A DNA stretch of 64,000 bases from Paraescarpia echinospica (lineage: Eukaryota; Annelida; Polychaeta; Sabellida; Siboglinidae), in assembly GCA_020002185.1 (NCBI GenBank), contig CM034541.1:50762562-50826561 (forward strand), written 5' to 3'. The position numbers were made by a program, and so were the translations under genes. The notes beneath the pieces are model-generated. The model was not told the origin of the DNA and ran no database searches. It saw only the letters and a program-made list of their open reading frames with translations. The first letter of the stretch is position 1; each line of letters begins with the position of its first letter. Positions 28,779-46,888 of the stretch are shown here, piece after piece.

Positions 28779-30599
28779 GTATGTCGTGGCGCCCTGACAC
28801 CCCTCTTTGCTGCAGCCGTCCAGTTGATACAGTGTTTTTGTTTCTTTATGTTTTAGGGCTAGTGTTGGAGACAGTTTGTTTCTTAAACAAAATGTATTAT
28901 TTTGTCAGCTTTATTAGTTTTATTAACAGAAATGTAACCGATTAAAATGGTATATCTCAGCTGGTTGATACTTGATTTGAAACTTATGTCGCCAACAGAA
29001 TCTAGACACTGGAGCAGGTCTATGTGAAACAGGAGGTTAACTAATGTCAGAATGAATTGTACCATTAGCCTGTATATGTGAATTCTTTGTAATTTTAATT
29101 TATTTTCTAGCATGAAAATGTTGTCTTTGAATGTTGAAGGGCAGATTCACAAAGCAATGTTAATATGATGTAGAGATAAGGTAATTATATGCAATCATAC
29201 CACTAGATCATGCCAACTGAAGTGATGGTCTGATACAAAGTACTTATAGTGCACAAATGCCAAATATGCCAAATACTTATTGAATATTTTTCCACACAGA
29301 AACAGAGTTGTAGGGGAAAGAAATCTGGTGATGTGTTTCATTAAAATGTGCAACATTTCACATGTCCCATGCCTGCTTTTGTAGTTTTGAAGAGTTGGAT
29401 GAACCATGTGTGGTTTAATGATATCTATGTTAAAAAATACAGCATTGTTTCATTATATGCCAGTATGTTATAATGAAAATCTCAAAAGCACACGGTAAAG
29501 AAACGTTAGGTTTTCGTAGTAAACTATTTAAAGATTTATCGACATGCTTGTCTAGCTGTGGATATCTGACCTGGTGAAAACTGGAATGCTCATTGGTTCC
29601 AAAATGAACACAGTTTATGGTGTGTAGATCTATATTTAGCTGTGTAATGTTGGCTTTTTGTCTATGTTGGGGGTAATAAGCAAAGTTCACACGATTCAAG
29701 TATGTGTACTATCAATAGTAACTTGTGTATTATTTATTTTTATATAAAGAAACACAATGTTTCCTCAAGAAGAACATTATTTTGTTACTCCCTAACTTGA
29801 ACTTGTTTGAAACATTTGATTTTTAGTAACACTGTCTCTTGAAACTTGTATTTACAAACTCAAGGTGGCAATAACAGTACAGATGTTACTGGCAACGTAT
29901 TGTCGAATATAATGCATGCACCTTTATGGTAAACACATCAAGAACTGGCATTCAGTTAATTAAGCAAAGAGCAAGTCGATTCGTACTTAAATCTAGAGAA
30001 GTGAAAACAAAATGACTAGTTAGTCGCTCATTACCTCTGATCATGAGGTAAAGTAAAAGAGAATTGCCTGTTTTAATACACACGTTTGTCTGAAAATATT
30101 ATTGTCGATTACCAATGCCTAATATTATTCAGCATGTGTGTAAATGGTCATATATGTGTAAATAAAGTTGTTACACAAATGTTATCATGTTACATCAAGT
30201 GTTCATATGATACAGTGAAACCCTGATAATATAGAAACAATATCATCAGGACATAATATTCTTTGCAATATACATGATTAATTTCTTTCAAAATGCAAAC
30301 AAATACAGTAGTGATTAATGTCCATACTGTATGAAACATGTCAGTTCAAATTGCATAACCAACAAAAGTACCTAGTAAAAACAGTTCGGTATTATCCAAA
30401 GTTTTGCAAACAACTACATTTAAAACGTGACAAATTTACTATTGCATTACAGCAGTACACATACTGCACCCATCCTTAGCAAACACCCCAGAAGATGTAA
30501 GTATCAGCAGTATAGCCTTTCATACTAGAGTACAGTTGTAGTTGTCAAACATTAGCATGTGGTCGCCTACTGACGTCTTTCTGTAGAAAGCATGCAAGT
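28779..30599. other. Intron-like AT-rich DNA
   Basis: No convincing gene. Small minus-strand open frames at 29195-29699 could be a decayed mobile element but carry no motif I can name. Confidence 0.35.
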
Positions 30600-32219
30600 T
30601 GGCTCCTTTCCTCATAATGCTAATTTGCTGTGCTATTTCCAATAGTTGTTTAAGTGGAATTAATCTACTTTAGGTAGAGTTATTGTAAATGGCTGAAGTT
30701 ATTGAATGGAATAAGTGTGTGTGCACAACCAGTAGTGTGGTTATAAAAACACCAGCAAGGATCGAACCTGCCACACACAACACTGAAACAATATTGTCAT
30801 AAACAAATACAGTTCAACAGTTTTTAAACAAACAAATGACGTAGTATGTCTGCATTTACTACGCAATACTTTAACAGCAATCAGTCACAAATATATTGTT
30901 TACATTGTTGGAAAAGTCATATGGTACATACACACATACGTGAAATTTTATAAATGCGTTTTAATGTTTCACAAAAGAGATAGTATCGTATGTTTGTATC
31001 ATTTGACAGAAAAATAATACAATATATACTTGTTACGAAACTATCTGAACAAACATATCAACCCACTTTTTCAGTGTTAGGCTCCCAACTATTTACATTC
31101 TCGCTTGTTATATTAAGCCGCCGACCTGCTCCTGTAAAAGAAAACCAAATTTGCATTATATATTGGAATAATTAAATTTTACAGCTCAAATAATAAGTAA
31201 TTCAAACATATTCCATACAGCAAACTTGTGAAAGTAAAGTACAGTTGGATGCTCTTCCGAAAATCAAATTTAGATATGTGTACATTATGTAAGGGGCCAT
31301 CTAACAAAATATGGAGGAAGGTATGTGGGCAAGCGTAACAAAGTGCTACATGAGTGTGGGGTTGTCTGCACCAGTCTTACGTAACGAATCGTAATATTTT
31401 AAAAGTTTATTCCAACAGCATTTCAATAGAAAACCAGCTACATACACTAAAAATGTTAAAAGCCCAGATAAATTTCAAGAGCATTCCAACAGAAAACCAC
31501 CTCTATTATTATATCAACATTTAGAAGCTCAGCAAAAAATGACGCAAACTCATATGTGCAATCCAGTACATGAATTATGTTGAATTGAAATGGCTTGACG
31601 AGCATGATATGGGCATTCACAGCAATCCCCCATTTTAGAAACTGTATTGGTGTTTTGACCCCAATAATCCCTTTGGGCAACACAATGAATCCTTGGGAGG
31701 AAATTTAGTGTGGGGATAGACACGTCACCAAAAGTGTGTTTGCTATGTGACGAGTATATATGCAAAACACTAGTAGATGCACTTGTAGATGGTTAAGTCC
31801 ACAAAACGACGCTTGTTGTCATCACCCTATTCTGCCAAAAAACGAATTAATATCTACATCCACACATATCATATAGTTACCGTTGAACCTCGATTGACGG
31901 TCACCTCATTAATACTCCCACATTACAATTAAGGTCACCCTAGGACATTAGTTCCATATATAATGTAAAGTATAATGGTCACCTCGCTACTCAGGTTATT
32001 TTTATGCAGTCCCAGTTGTGACCTTAATAGTGAAGTTCCATATATAATATTATATATATATGTATATATATATACGGCATATGGGGGGACTTTTATGCAT
32101 ACTTCACTGCATACAGGAGACTGATGTTTTAAGGAGACTGGCTCGATCCGGTCTTCTTAAAGTTTTGATATATTATTGAGCCGATATATTATTGCACAAC
32201 TAAACCATTTTATGTTACG

Positions 32220-32951
32220 AGTATCCTTGTTAGAAGTGCTCAATGTTGAAACAAATATGTCAGAAAAAATTAATAAAGCCAAGTCGATGATGGAGATAAT
32301 CTGACGTACTTTCGATCACATGGATGAAAAGTCTTTTTTTACAACTTGTAAGTCTCTCGTCCGCCCACACATTGAATATGCTAATCAGGTATGGGGTCCT
32401 CTCTTAATGACACATACTACAGTTCTTGACAATGTTCAGCACGGTGCAATCAAATCAATTCCTGGTTTCAAAGACCTTGAATACAAAGAACGTTTACAGA
32501 GACTGAAATTACCAACTCTATCATACCGTCGCCTCAGATGAGATATGAATGAAATGTAGACATCAACACCCTTTAAAGAGCACAACGGAGAGCAACCAAG
32601 CTGGTCCCAGAAATAAGAAACGAACTATGAAGACAGGCTGAAACATCTTAACTTACCAAGTCTGGCTACCGAAGAAGAAGAGGAGACCTGATCCAAGTCT
32701 ACAGAATTATCAATGGCATCGACAACATCAATCAAGAGGACTTCTTCATGATCACAACAAACCGCACACGAGGCCACAAAAAAAAATTGTATAAGACACC
32801 AAGCAGACTTCATATTAGGAAACACTCCTTTTCACAACGCATCTTCCTAGACTGGAACAACCTTTCTCAGCAAACAGTGAACGCTGAAAACATCCTCTCC
32901 TTCAAAACAAAACTCGACAAAGAATTGAAGATGGACAGGTTTAAATTTTAA
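32220..32951 (+). mobile_element. Two LINE tail fragments
   Basis: 32320-32541 encodes SLVRPHIEYANQVWGP and FKDLEYKERLQRLKLPTLSYRRLR, the ORF2 C-terminal signature also seen at 3160-3300. 32625-32951 encodes a second tail with SFSQRIFLDWNNLSQQTV and a FKTKLDKEL end. Both are on the plus strand with stops between them. Confidence 0.7.
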
Positions 32952-33439
32952 TAAAAGCACAAAATAACAAGACAAGCCACGTTCTCAATACCAAAATACG
33001 ATGCATAAAGGCGGGTGTACACAAGGCTGTTATGCCTTACTTTAAAACCCGAAGATCCAGGCAAGTTATAAGATACTAATAGGGAAATATGACCCAGCAG
33101 CATTATGTAATTTTGGTTACATTGAGAGATAGCAAAGTACATACGAGAGGGCACTACCTAAAATATTTAAAGAAAGATGCCGATTAAATATTAGAAATAA
33201 CTAATTTATATACCGACGCACAGATTTATGAAACAGTTTCCCACAGTCTGTGGTTGATACTTCGCCGATGTAGTCGTTTGACACAAAAATAGATAAGTTA
33301 TGGCAAAACCACCTTATGAAAACTGAATACACTGCCCCACTCCTATCTTTGATTGTGCCAGACGTATGCGCACAGTCCGAGCAGATGTCAAAAGCGAGAG
33401 CTGGCATGTAAGATGCAGAGGCAGTAATGCCTACTGAAG

Positions 33440-34840
33440 CCAGAAGAGGACTACTAAAATAAGCTGAAAGATGTTATTCACTTTACTTTTGAGGTCTTGA
33501 AATGGCCCAACAACATTGAAGTTCATTTTTGCAAGACAAAAGAGAGAATCAGGAAGTGGGAGACACTGGAGCCGTTACTGCCTATGGTACAGAGCGAACT
33601 GCACCAATGATCGGCTCGGGACATCTCATCGGTTGCTCCTCATAACGCTACTCTGGAAAGTAGTGTCACAATCCTGATCTCTCACAGCTGACCCACCCCT
33701 GTGGCTGTACTCTGCAAGGGAGGGTAATATCGGCCCCTAAGCCATACGTCGTTCCCATAGACGTTGTGGTCATCCATGCCACGTGATATAACCCTATATA
33801 TTGAGCACGTCAAGCTGCAATTAACATAGAAAATTTACCTGCCTTTATACCCTGCCAAACACAGTCAGCCGGAATTGTGGTGTGAACTTTCAGCATTAAT
33901 TAATCTTGCATATCTACACCTAGTGAAGTTATTTGTTCGTTAGAATCGTATTAAAACTTTGGTCATATGTTATGTTACATGATATGATGTAGTAAACGTA
34001 TGTATACGCGGCGTATATAATATTACTAATCTATTATATGTATTCTGATGAATGCAAGTTCATGGACAGTTATGGTTGACGCCGGAAGTGGCGAATCCAA
34101 GATGGCGCATACAGTGAGTAAATTTCGAAAAGTCAAATCATATTTATTGTCTATGTATTATACCAACAACGGTTAAAGTACAATACACAGTGCGGTATCA
34201 ATGGTGAATTAAAAACAATAATAAATGTTTCAACTAGTGCATTTCTTCTAGTTCTAGTTGTTTCCAGCACTCGGCAACGTTGTATTAACTGACAAATCTG
34301 TATATATAGTGGATACAATGTTATGATCTTATGAGGTCTCATTCAACTAGTCAGCCTTTTTCAGAACATTATCGCCAAGCCGACTTTTCTATGCTGGCAA
34401 TGAGGATGGTCACTGCCAGGGTGCTTGTCGTTCTCAGTGGTGCTTATACGTCCTAAATTGAGACGGGACCGACATTACCGTGATCTCCGAGTCACAAGGG
34501 ATACACAGTCCCCAATGTTGAAAGCCAGCTTCTTACATCAAATATACCATACCTGCCCGGTCCGGGTATTGAACTCGAGACGCCGAATCTATTTTGTGTA
34601 CTTTAAGTTACTAATACTTTGATCATTGCCAATTAATTAATATAACTATAATCGGCCAAGCACAAGCGCATGTGTGTATTTGCATTGTGATTGACAAGCT
34701 GTTCTATGAACACATCACGCCAGTCTGTCTATATGTGTCTACATTATGATACCATACAAAAGTAACGCTTAAAGACAATAACCATGTTCTTTTCTTGTGC
34801 GCGCGTGACTGCCGCCATGAATAAACTAGTCAACAATAAA
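33440..34840. other. Sequence present only in copy B
   Basis: About 1.4 kb absent at the matching point of copy A (~3560). No gene is visible. 34330-34440 resembles 43800-43910 (shared TTCAACTAGTCA and TTCAGAACA), so it includes a dispersed repeat. Confidence 0.5.
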
Positions 34841-35489
34841 GAATTTTCGTGTTGTACCCATGCAAAGGCAATATATAGAACAAACTACAACTACTTGCTG
34901 TTCTAAATATCCAAAGTCCCTACCTTCCTTCAGTTGGCGCTATTGCAGCCATCTTGCAATGGCTATCCCTTCACGCTGTCTTTTCCGGCATTTGTGTCTG
35001 TTGCACTGTTGAAATCGCCTGTTACACGAAGTAACACATCGAGCGTCAAGCAAATATTGTTTTACATGCATATAATGTGGCTGCACCCACGCAAGTGAAC
35101 CATCCACCAGTTATGTCGTTGTTGTACTGAAACCCGTCGTTTCCCCTGTATTTCAACCACTGTACGTATTCCTATTTGTCGTTTTACGCTTCTCAGTCAC
35201 ACGTTTACAACAACTGTCAGGTGAAACTCGACAGAAGTAGTCATACTAAATTCAAACTAAAGTCCACTTAAATCCTCTTGGCATGTGATTACGTAGGAAC
35301 CATTGTTGGGCTCGCACGTGATGCCTAGAATGTTCACCGGTAGTTCAATCAATGCATTGTCTCTGAAGTAATGCACCATGACATTGTTTGTGGACGAAGC
35401 ACAGTTGACAAGTATGTAGGAATGTCGTCTTCATTCGTGCTAAATGTGCAACGATCCATGACCGTACCCAGTTACGAGTGATTGCGAGA

Positions 35490-36620
<1,131 letters not shown>

Positions 36621-38654
36621 CTGACAGACTGACAGACTGACAGTCAGACAGTTAGACAGAAAAACAACCAGATAGAGTGTCAGACTGGACAGAGAAGAGA
36701 TACAGACATGCAGAGACACAGACAGGTACAAAGTCTGAGGCAGAGGTAGGCAGATAAACATACAGCTAGCAGGCAAGCTGGCAGGCAGGCAGACAGACAG
36801 ACAGACAGACAGAGAAAAAGGGGCACACAGACACGGACATACACGAACGCACATTGCCACGTCGTTTATTTGCTAATCCTGATTCTTAATTTAAAACATT
36901 GTAGCATTCGCTGTTTAATGTTATCCTTTGTGGATATGTTAACGCGTAGAAAAGAGCACACTATTGCAAAAGGGAACATTAATTAAGAATAGTATAATTG
37001 TATGACATTTGGTGTACAGACTGGCAACAATGGGTAGAATTTGTGACAATGATATTATGTATTAATATACATTGACCAATTTAAAATTGCATAATGAGAT
37101 CGTCCATAACTACGTTAAATACAAATATCTAGTTGGCCAACATGTCCGATACACTCTAAGCTACAGATATTATCTCAACTCCAAACAATATATTGTAAGG
37201 TATTTGTTTGTAATTTATTAAGAAAACTTTAAAAGTAATGTATATTTTATTATTTCAGTTATTAGTGCACCGTTTAGTGACCAAAATGAAGCACTGTCAG
37301 GTTAAGGGAGATTGAAAGTAAATTATATTTACAAAACACTTGAAATGTTGCATTTTGATGAAACAACCTGATTTTAAGCCAATCATTATATTTTTTATAT
37401 TTTTGTTATAAATGACGGGCGGGCGGGCGGGCAAACAGTCAAGACAGACAGACTGACAGGCGCAGGCAAGCAGACAGACAGGCGCAGGCAAGCAGACAGA
37501 CAGGCTGCCTGACGTACTTTCTCAAAGTTATAGACATACATTCTAACAGACAAACAGAGGATGGAGGATATAGAGTTTCGAGGAGAGAGGGAGAGTTGGC
37601 CAGAGAAGGGGAGACCGGGAGAAAAACAGAAATACTTTTTATAGAGATATGGACAGGGACACAGAGAGACAGCGTGCTAGTTGCGACTACAAAATCGCAA
37701 CACTGTAGTCAAGCAACCAACGCTACATTACTAAGTTGTGTCGGCTGTTCTAATATTATACGTGTTAAAACGCATGTAAATAATCAGCCACCCTATAGAT
37801 ACTTATTTGAACTTGTACATACAACGAGCCGGATAAACTTGTTTTAGCTAAGTACTTATTTTATGTAGTAACCATCACATTATCCAAAGTCAAACGTATG
37901 CACACGACATATCTATACTTCACAATAATTAGTTAAAATGCTTGCTAGATATGTAAGTCGTCTGTAAACACAATTTAACATTCAACGACACAACACTGCT
38001 ATGTCGTCATACTATAGCAGGCTTGCCCGAAGTGACAGTAATGGGGCAATTACAAGAAACAATTTACAAGTTATGCATTATTCTAATAATATCACTATTA
38101 TAACATGTAAACATGACAAAATAACTCACCAGGTCGTGTATATTGATACTCGAAATTACGTAGCCGAGAGAACTGTACGTATATCTTTGTGGACACGTCC
38201 ATGATCCCTAGCAAACTGCGACTGGGTGTGGCTCGAGCTACCCTACCTGCGTCTGGCGGCTGACATGACAATAGCCTATGCAACCGCTTGCACGAAACAG
38301 TTCCGCCAGGGTTACATAATATATTGTGTTACAGATTTTAGTGGGGTCGTACATGTCAACCGGCCCAAAACACTATCGGATTATATGCCCACCAAAATTA
38401 TTATTTGTAAGATTACAACTTCATATTTACTCCTTTCCATACATGTTTTTTCGTTTTATTATGCCATTACATACAATTACCATCTTCGTGAATTGCATGC
38501 ATGACTTGATTTTAACTAGTGTTTTGATTTGTTTGCTCTATAATATGTTTCAACCAACATTCAATAAATATTAAATGAAATTATTACAGAATATACCAAA
38601 AATCTAAGAAATTGAGAGATATTGATGTACGAACATAGTTTTTGTGAAGAAATT
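36621..38654. other. Right part of copy B and junction; non-coding
   Basis: Includes the direct repeat of 35570-35815, a short (GGGC)n at 37418-37432 and the stretch homologous to 24990-25968. No gene. Confidence 0.6.
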
Positions 38655-41210
<2,556 letters not shown>

Positions 41211-41245
41211 AAAACTACGTTCGTACATCAATATCTACCATTGCG

Positions 41246-41954
<709 letters not shown>

Positions 41955-42272
41955 CCCTGCTAAAAATACTACAGTTTACTAAAGTAAATTTACTATAGTT
42001 TACTATAGTAAACACTATATTAAACTACAGTGTTTTTGCGGAATATTTTACCATAGTAAATATTATGGTTTAGTATAGTAACTACTTCATTTTAGTATGA
42101 TGAATATCACGTTTTATCATGGTTTATTACAGTGAATACCATATTTTGCTATGATTTACTATGGTGAAAGCATGGTTAAATGCAATATACTATAGTTTAC
42201 TATAATTCACCATGATTTACTATGGATGTATCATGGTTTACTATAATAAACTGTAGTACATTTTTAGCAGGG
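41955..42272. mobile_element. MITE with TTTACTATAGTAAA palindromes
   Basis: 318 bp. It starts CCCTGCTAAAAATACTACAG and ends with the inverted partner CTGTAGTACATTTTTAGCAGGG (22 bp, with a 2-bp insertion). The interior is a chain of short palindromes around TTTACTATAGTAAA and TTTACCATAGTAAA. There is no coding capacity. No target duplication is certain. Confidence 0.75.
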
Positions 42273-42879
42273 AGCTTAAGAAATTTACATTCTTTGAAGA
42301 TGGGATCTGTAGAGCCAGGTACTTATGCTTACAGCTGAATTTACTGAATGTAAGATAAGTTTTATCATTTCATAAGTATGCAAAGTTTTGTATAAGCTTA
42401 TGACAGTTTACTCGTAACTGAATTGTTAGTTTGTCAATTATGTTTTACCAAAATTCCAGGTAAATTGATGGTACAAGTGCTGCCACCTTTTGGATTCATT
42501 ATTAAGTATAGTACCACAACTATCCGATGGGCTATAGTAGTAATTAACGGTACGTTTACCGGATGTCTATTTGATATTATTTTGCATTTTACATCACTTA
42601 TTCAATGACAGTGCAGTGACAACTTCACAGTACATTAAACTGTAATCTAGTAGAATATGTTGCATGTTATTTTCATGTTTTTCTTCGTTGTGCAGCTTTT
42701 TTGAACGTGGCCGTCATGGGCGATATTTGCCGCTTCCCAGCTACTGCTAGTGAGTGTAACTTGCCTGGACTCGGCAGCCTGGAGTAACTTGCCTGGATCT
42801 TCAGGTTTTTAACAGGCATAATAGCCTTGTGTACAACCGCCTTTATGCATCGTATTTTGGTATTGAGAACGTGGCTTGT
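42273..42879. other. Non-coding
   Basis: No gene. The segment near 42760-42860 repeats words (CTTGCCTGGA; TACAACCGCCTTTATGCATC) related to the inverse of 32990-33065, a dispersed LINE 3' region. Confidence 0.4.
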
Positions 42880-43125
42880 CTTGTGATTTTGTGCTTTTAT
42901 TAAAACTTAAACCTGTCCATCTTAAATTCTTTGTCAAGTTTTGTTTTGAAGGAGAGGATGTTTTCAGCTTTTTGTCCATTTCACACCTTACATCTTGATA
43001 TATTTTTGTATCATCGGCTAAGATCTTGAGTCCACTGTTGATGCCATCTAGTAGATCGTTGATGAATAGAATGGGGCCAAGGACACTTCCCTGAGGTATG
43101 CGACTTGTGACCTCTACACACCTGA
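42880..43125 (-). mobile_element. LINE reverse transcriptase fragment, leftward
   Basis: Minus strand reads RIPQGSVLGPILFINDLLDG and LKILADDTKIYQDV: the PQGSVLGP and ADDTK motifs of a CR1-like or related RT. Confidence 0.75.
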
Positions 43126-43500
43126 CTTAGTATTACTAAGTCACGTTGACAACGAAATTATATTTCACCAGGCCTGACAGCCACCTAGTTCATAAAATAA
43201 AATTTCATTGTCGACATGCATTTACTGTACCTTGATATGATGTATGTGTTTGATGGAGGCTGGGCCAACCATAACAAGATCCCAAGAGGAGGGTGGGCCA
43301 GCAAGAACAAGACCCCAAAAGGAGGATGGACAAGAAAGCCATTGCATTATCGAGAGTTCATCATTCCAACATACGAATAACTGACAAGAAATGTTAACAC
43401 AATAACTTGTTAAGAATAAAGTTTGAAAATATTCTTCTTGGATGATTATTCTCACTGTCACCTGTGCTACAAGTGAGTCTTGCTCTACGTCTGTCTGCAG

Positions 43501-43719
43501 GGTGCATCAATAAGATTGCGATCAGTGGGGTGCCTGTGGACCTTGGGGGTGATGCCATGGACATGGTGGGTGTGTCCAACTGCCCTGTGTGTGTCAGTAA
43601 CCTCTGTGGGAGCAACGGTAGCTGTTGAACTGCGGCGACTGAGTTCGGCTTCCAGTGCATCTGTAACAAGGGCTTCTCTGGCACTCACTGCGAACTTGTC
43701 GGAGAGAAATGTTTCCCAG
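43501..43719 (+). pseudogene. Laminin-G end plus EGF exon with in-frame TGA
   Basis: Acceptor GTCTGCAG is before 43501; donor is at 43720 (CAG|GTCTGT). The exon reads GCINKIAISGVPVDLGGDAM (laminin-G C-terminal pattern), then an EGF domain with NCPVC, CGSNGSC, FGFQCICNKGFSGTHCE. The TGA at 43626-43628 sits directly after the third EGF cysteine block, while the rest of the domain continues in the same frame. Either this copy is decayed or the base is an assembly error. LamG-EGF alternation is typical of perlecan, agrin and related proteins. Confidence 0.7.
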
Positions 43720-44684
43720 GTCTGTATTCTAGAGTCTAGTTGTACACCACACAACAATATTCTATTAATTTACTTGTCTGTGTATATGTTGTGGTTGCAA
43801 GAATGTCATACGAGGCCTTGTTCAACTAGTCAACCTTGTTCAGAACACTTGGTATGCTGACCTTTAGGTACTGGCACTGAGAGTGATCACTGCCTGGATG
43901 CATCGCATCCTAAGTAATAATAATATTTATTTCTTTAATTTCATGATTAAAAATGTTTATTGTTATCCTCTATAGGACTGCATATGTACTAGTCCATGAT
44001 AAACTATATCCTGGCTGGTTTGCGTTAAATATTTTACATATGCAATCTGTAAGTTGTGTCTTACTAATGGAACTGCTGTTAATTCTCTGAGTAAATGTGT
44101 CATCTTTTTTCAGCTTGCCCTGACCACTGCCAGAGTTGTACAGTGAATGCTGATGCAGCTGCAGAATTTGATGCTGACAGATGTGATTCAAGATATGGCC
44201 TCAAGGTGGGCAAGAAATGCTAGGGTTAGTCACACCAGCTGTTGTTTTATTCAGGAAGGGCCACTTTTGACATGTTCTACGACATTCTTGCAGCATGCAC
44301 TGCACTTGTTAGAAATGTGTGTTTTTGCCCAGTCAATTCACTTTGTCAAAGTAGTCGGTATTTCAACCAATTGTGTTATGGTTATAGTTAACAAAGCACT
44401 TTTTAAGGTGGAATCTTGAACCAAATATAAACAGCAGACAAGTGATACATGCACACACACACGCACATCAAGTTTAGACTGTGTCGCGACCCAGTGTAAT
44501 AGATAAATAAAAGCTAACACTTAAATAAAGATATTAATAAATAATATGTGAAGTCAACAGAGTGTCATCTCTGAAAGCATGGTTGTCCTATTGTTCACTA
44601 GATACGGCCAAGTTATATAAACAAATGAAGTCTATTTGCAGTAGTATTTTACCTGGTGATGGCGTCGTGGCTTGTGTCTTGCAG

Positions 44685-44892
44685 CATGTCTGTCCCACTG
44701 CGAAACGTGCTCAGATGTTGGCAGTGGAGTGACGGTGTGTGACACGTGTTGTCCCTACTACAAGTGCAATGATGGTCAGTGTGCCTCGTGTCCATCCAAC
44801 TGTCTCGAGTGCAGTGCGAGTGAAGGCGCCATGCTCTGCTCCAAGTGCAACTGTGATTTTGTCCTGATGGATGACAGACAATACATGCAACA
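44685..44892 (+). CDS. Cysteine-rich (furin-like repeat) exon, copy 1
   Basis: 208 nt between GTGTCTTGCAG and GTGAGTAT. It encodes CLSHCETCSDVGSGV, CDTCCPYYKCNDGQCASCPS and NCLECSASEGAMLCSKCNCD, a furin-like/growth-factor-receptor type cysteine repeat. An identical-length second copy is at 46889-47096. A related piece (ACPDHCQSCTVNADA) at about 44115-44205 may be another exon of the same gene. Confidence 0.65.
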
Positions 44893-45879
44893 GTGAGTAT
44901 CTACAAAGTTTAACAAGATAGAGCAAAAACATCACATGGCAACTGAACTAGGAAACATATAACTTACCGAGAATCCAACATTTTTATTTCTATGTGTAAC
45001 TTACCCTTCTGAGATATTTCTCAGTTTTATATGGAAACCTGTTCACACAGCCAGCATTTACACAACCAGCAGATAATATGTTCCATTGATTTATATCCTC
45101 TGAGATTGAATACTTTCTTATATATATATATATTCTACACTGTTCCAATAATATTAACATTTATAGTCCGATATCACACAAAATTACTTTCATTTGTGGA
45201 GGAGGGTCAGAGACAGTTTCAGCATTGGACACCGATATTTTATGCTTCGGACCGATACTGTTGATGTATTGATATCATCATATGATCATGTCATTGTTTA
45301 CACACTCTTGTTTTGGGGGCTGGGGGGCTAAAGCCAGATGAATGTAATTTTGTTTGACATCAATGTTCTGAGGTAATCCCTAAAGTGGATGGTACTAGAT
45401 CAGATGTACTCTGTTGTTGTCGCAGACTGCGGATCTGACAGAGACGGTGGCCAAACATTACAACCAGTTGCAGGAGTGAGACACTCTGGACCTGAAATGT
45501 TGGACACTGTAACTTACATTATCCACCACAACCAAATTTTTTTTCAAACAACAATAAACAGGCAGGTTGTGTTTTTGTATCTCTTCATTGTTCATGGGCC
45601 TAAGATACAGCACAAATGTTATCAACAGGAACTGTCCACAAAGCAGCTGGGATTTGTTTTATGAATGAACGTCCAAAATTATTCACAAACTTGTATAAGA
45701 ACTTAATCTTGTTAGTCTTTATATAAATCAGACCAAAGCATCAATTTGATTCTGTCACAAAATTCATAACATTATATTTGTGTTCTGAATTCTTTGCTCT
45801 GTGTCAATAGATGGATATGTTTATTTGTAGATGCAACACCAGACAACAACCATTATAATGTGCTATGATTCAACATACA

Positions 45880-45951
45880 GGAAAGTGTACTTCTGCATGG
45901 GTTTGCGGGATACTTTGAGTGTGTCTTGTACGCTGATGTCACACAGAGTAA
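45880..45951 (+). CDS. Possible short exon (weak)
   Basis: An open stretch reading VLLHGFAGYFECVLYADVTQ ends at a donor-like ACAGAGTAAGT. It would be compatible with part of an extracellular domain but has no diagnostic motif. Confidence 0.25.
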
Positions 45952-46009
45952 GTACATTTTAAATGTGAACTCTGTAAAATACTTCAAAACTCTGTTTTTA
46001 GAAGTTGTC

Positions 46010-46290
46010 AGGAGAGATGCCTGTATGATATTGTTGGTGTCAGAGAACAGAGTGCTTGTATGATGTTGTTGGTGTCAGAGAACAGAGTGCTTGTATGATG
46101 TTGTTGGAGTGTCGTGTCAGAGAACAGAGTGCTTGTATGATATTGTTGGTGTGGCGTGTCAGAGAACAGAGTGCTTGTATTATGTTGTTGGAGTGTCGTG
46201 TCAGAGAACAGACTTGTATGATGTTGTTGGAGTGTCGTGTCAGAGGACAGAGTGCTTGTATGATGGTGTTGGTGTTAGATAACTGAGTGT
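46010..46290 (+). repeat. Minisatellite, unit ~36-45 bp
   Basis: Seven imperfect units with the core CAGAGAACAGAGTGCTTGTA and TGATGTTGTTGG. Confidence 0.9.
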
Positions 46291-46319
46291 GTGTATCTGA
46301 ATTTTATTCTGAATGTCTG

Positions 46320-46530
46320 TATCCATAGTTGATCCTGAGTGTGTGTATCCAAGGTTTGATCTTGATTGCCTGTATCCAAGGTTAATCCTGAGTGTGTGAA
46401 TCCAGGGTTGATCCTGAGAACTGAGTGCTTGCATCCATGGTTGATCCTGAATGCCTGTATCCATGGCTCATACTGAGTGTATATATATCCATGGATGATC
46501 GTGAGTGTTTGTATCCAGGGTTGATCATGT
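46320..46530 (+). repeat. Minisatellite containing repeated splice-acceptor-like units
   Basis: Six to eight units of ~27-33 bp built on GTATCCA(G/A)GGTTGATCCTGAGTG, broken here as GTATCCAGG plus TTGATCCTGAGTG. The final unit is the apparent 3' splice site of the next exon. Confidence 0.8.
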
Positions 46531-46677
46531 ACAACGGAGATGCAGACAGTGGCCGGGAGACTTGCTGGCCTTTGGAATGAAAGACGGTCGCGCGGAGTTC
46601 AAGATTGACATTGGATCTGGTCTGGCTAACATCAGGAGTGAACCTCTTGCCCTCGATACATGGCATACACATAAAGT
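46519..46677 (+). pseudogene. Laminin-G exon with one-base frameshift
   Basis: After TGTATCCAG the frame reads GLIMYNGDADSGR, then a one-base shift near 46557 is needed to continue as DLLAFGMKDGRAEFKIDIGS and ANIRSEPLALDTWHTHK. The combined pattern (GLI.YNG...D...F....G..EF..D.GSG...) is a laminin-G core. The shift means a broken copy or an indel error. Confidence 0.65.
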
Positions 46678-46888
46678 TTAGACTGTGTCGCGACCCAATG
46701 TAATAGATAAATAAAAGCTAACACGTAAATAATGATATTAATAAATAATATGTGAAGTCAACAGAGTGTCATCTCTGAAAGCACGGTTGTCCCACTGTTC
46801 ACTAGATACAGCCATGTTATATAAACAAATGAAGTCTATTTGCAGTAGTATTTTACCTGGTCATGACGTCATGACATATGTTTTGCAG

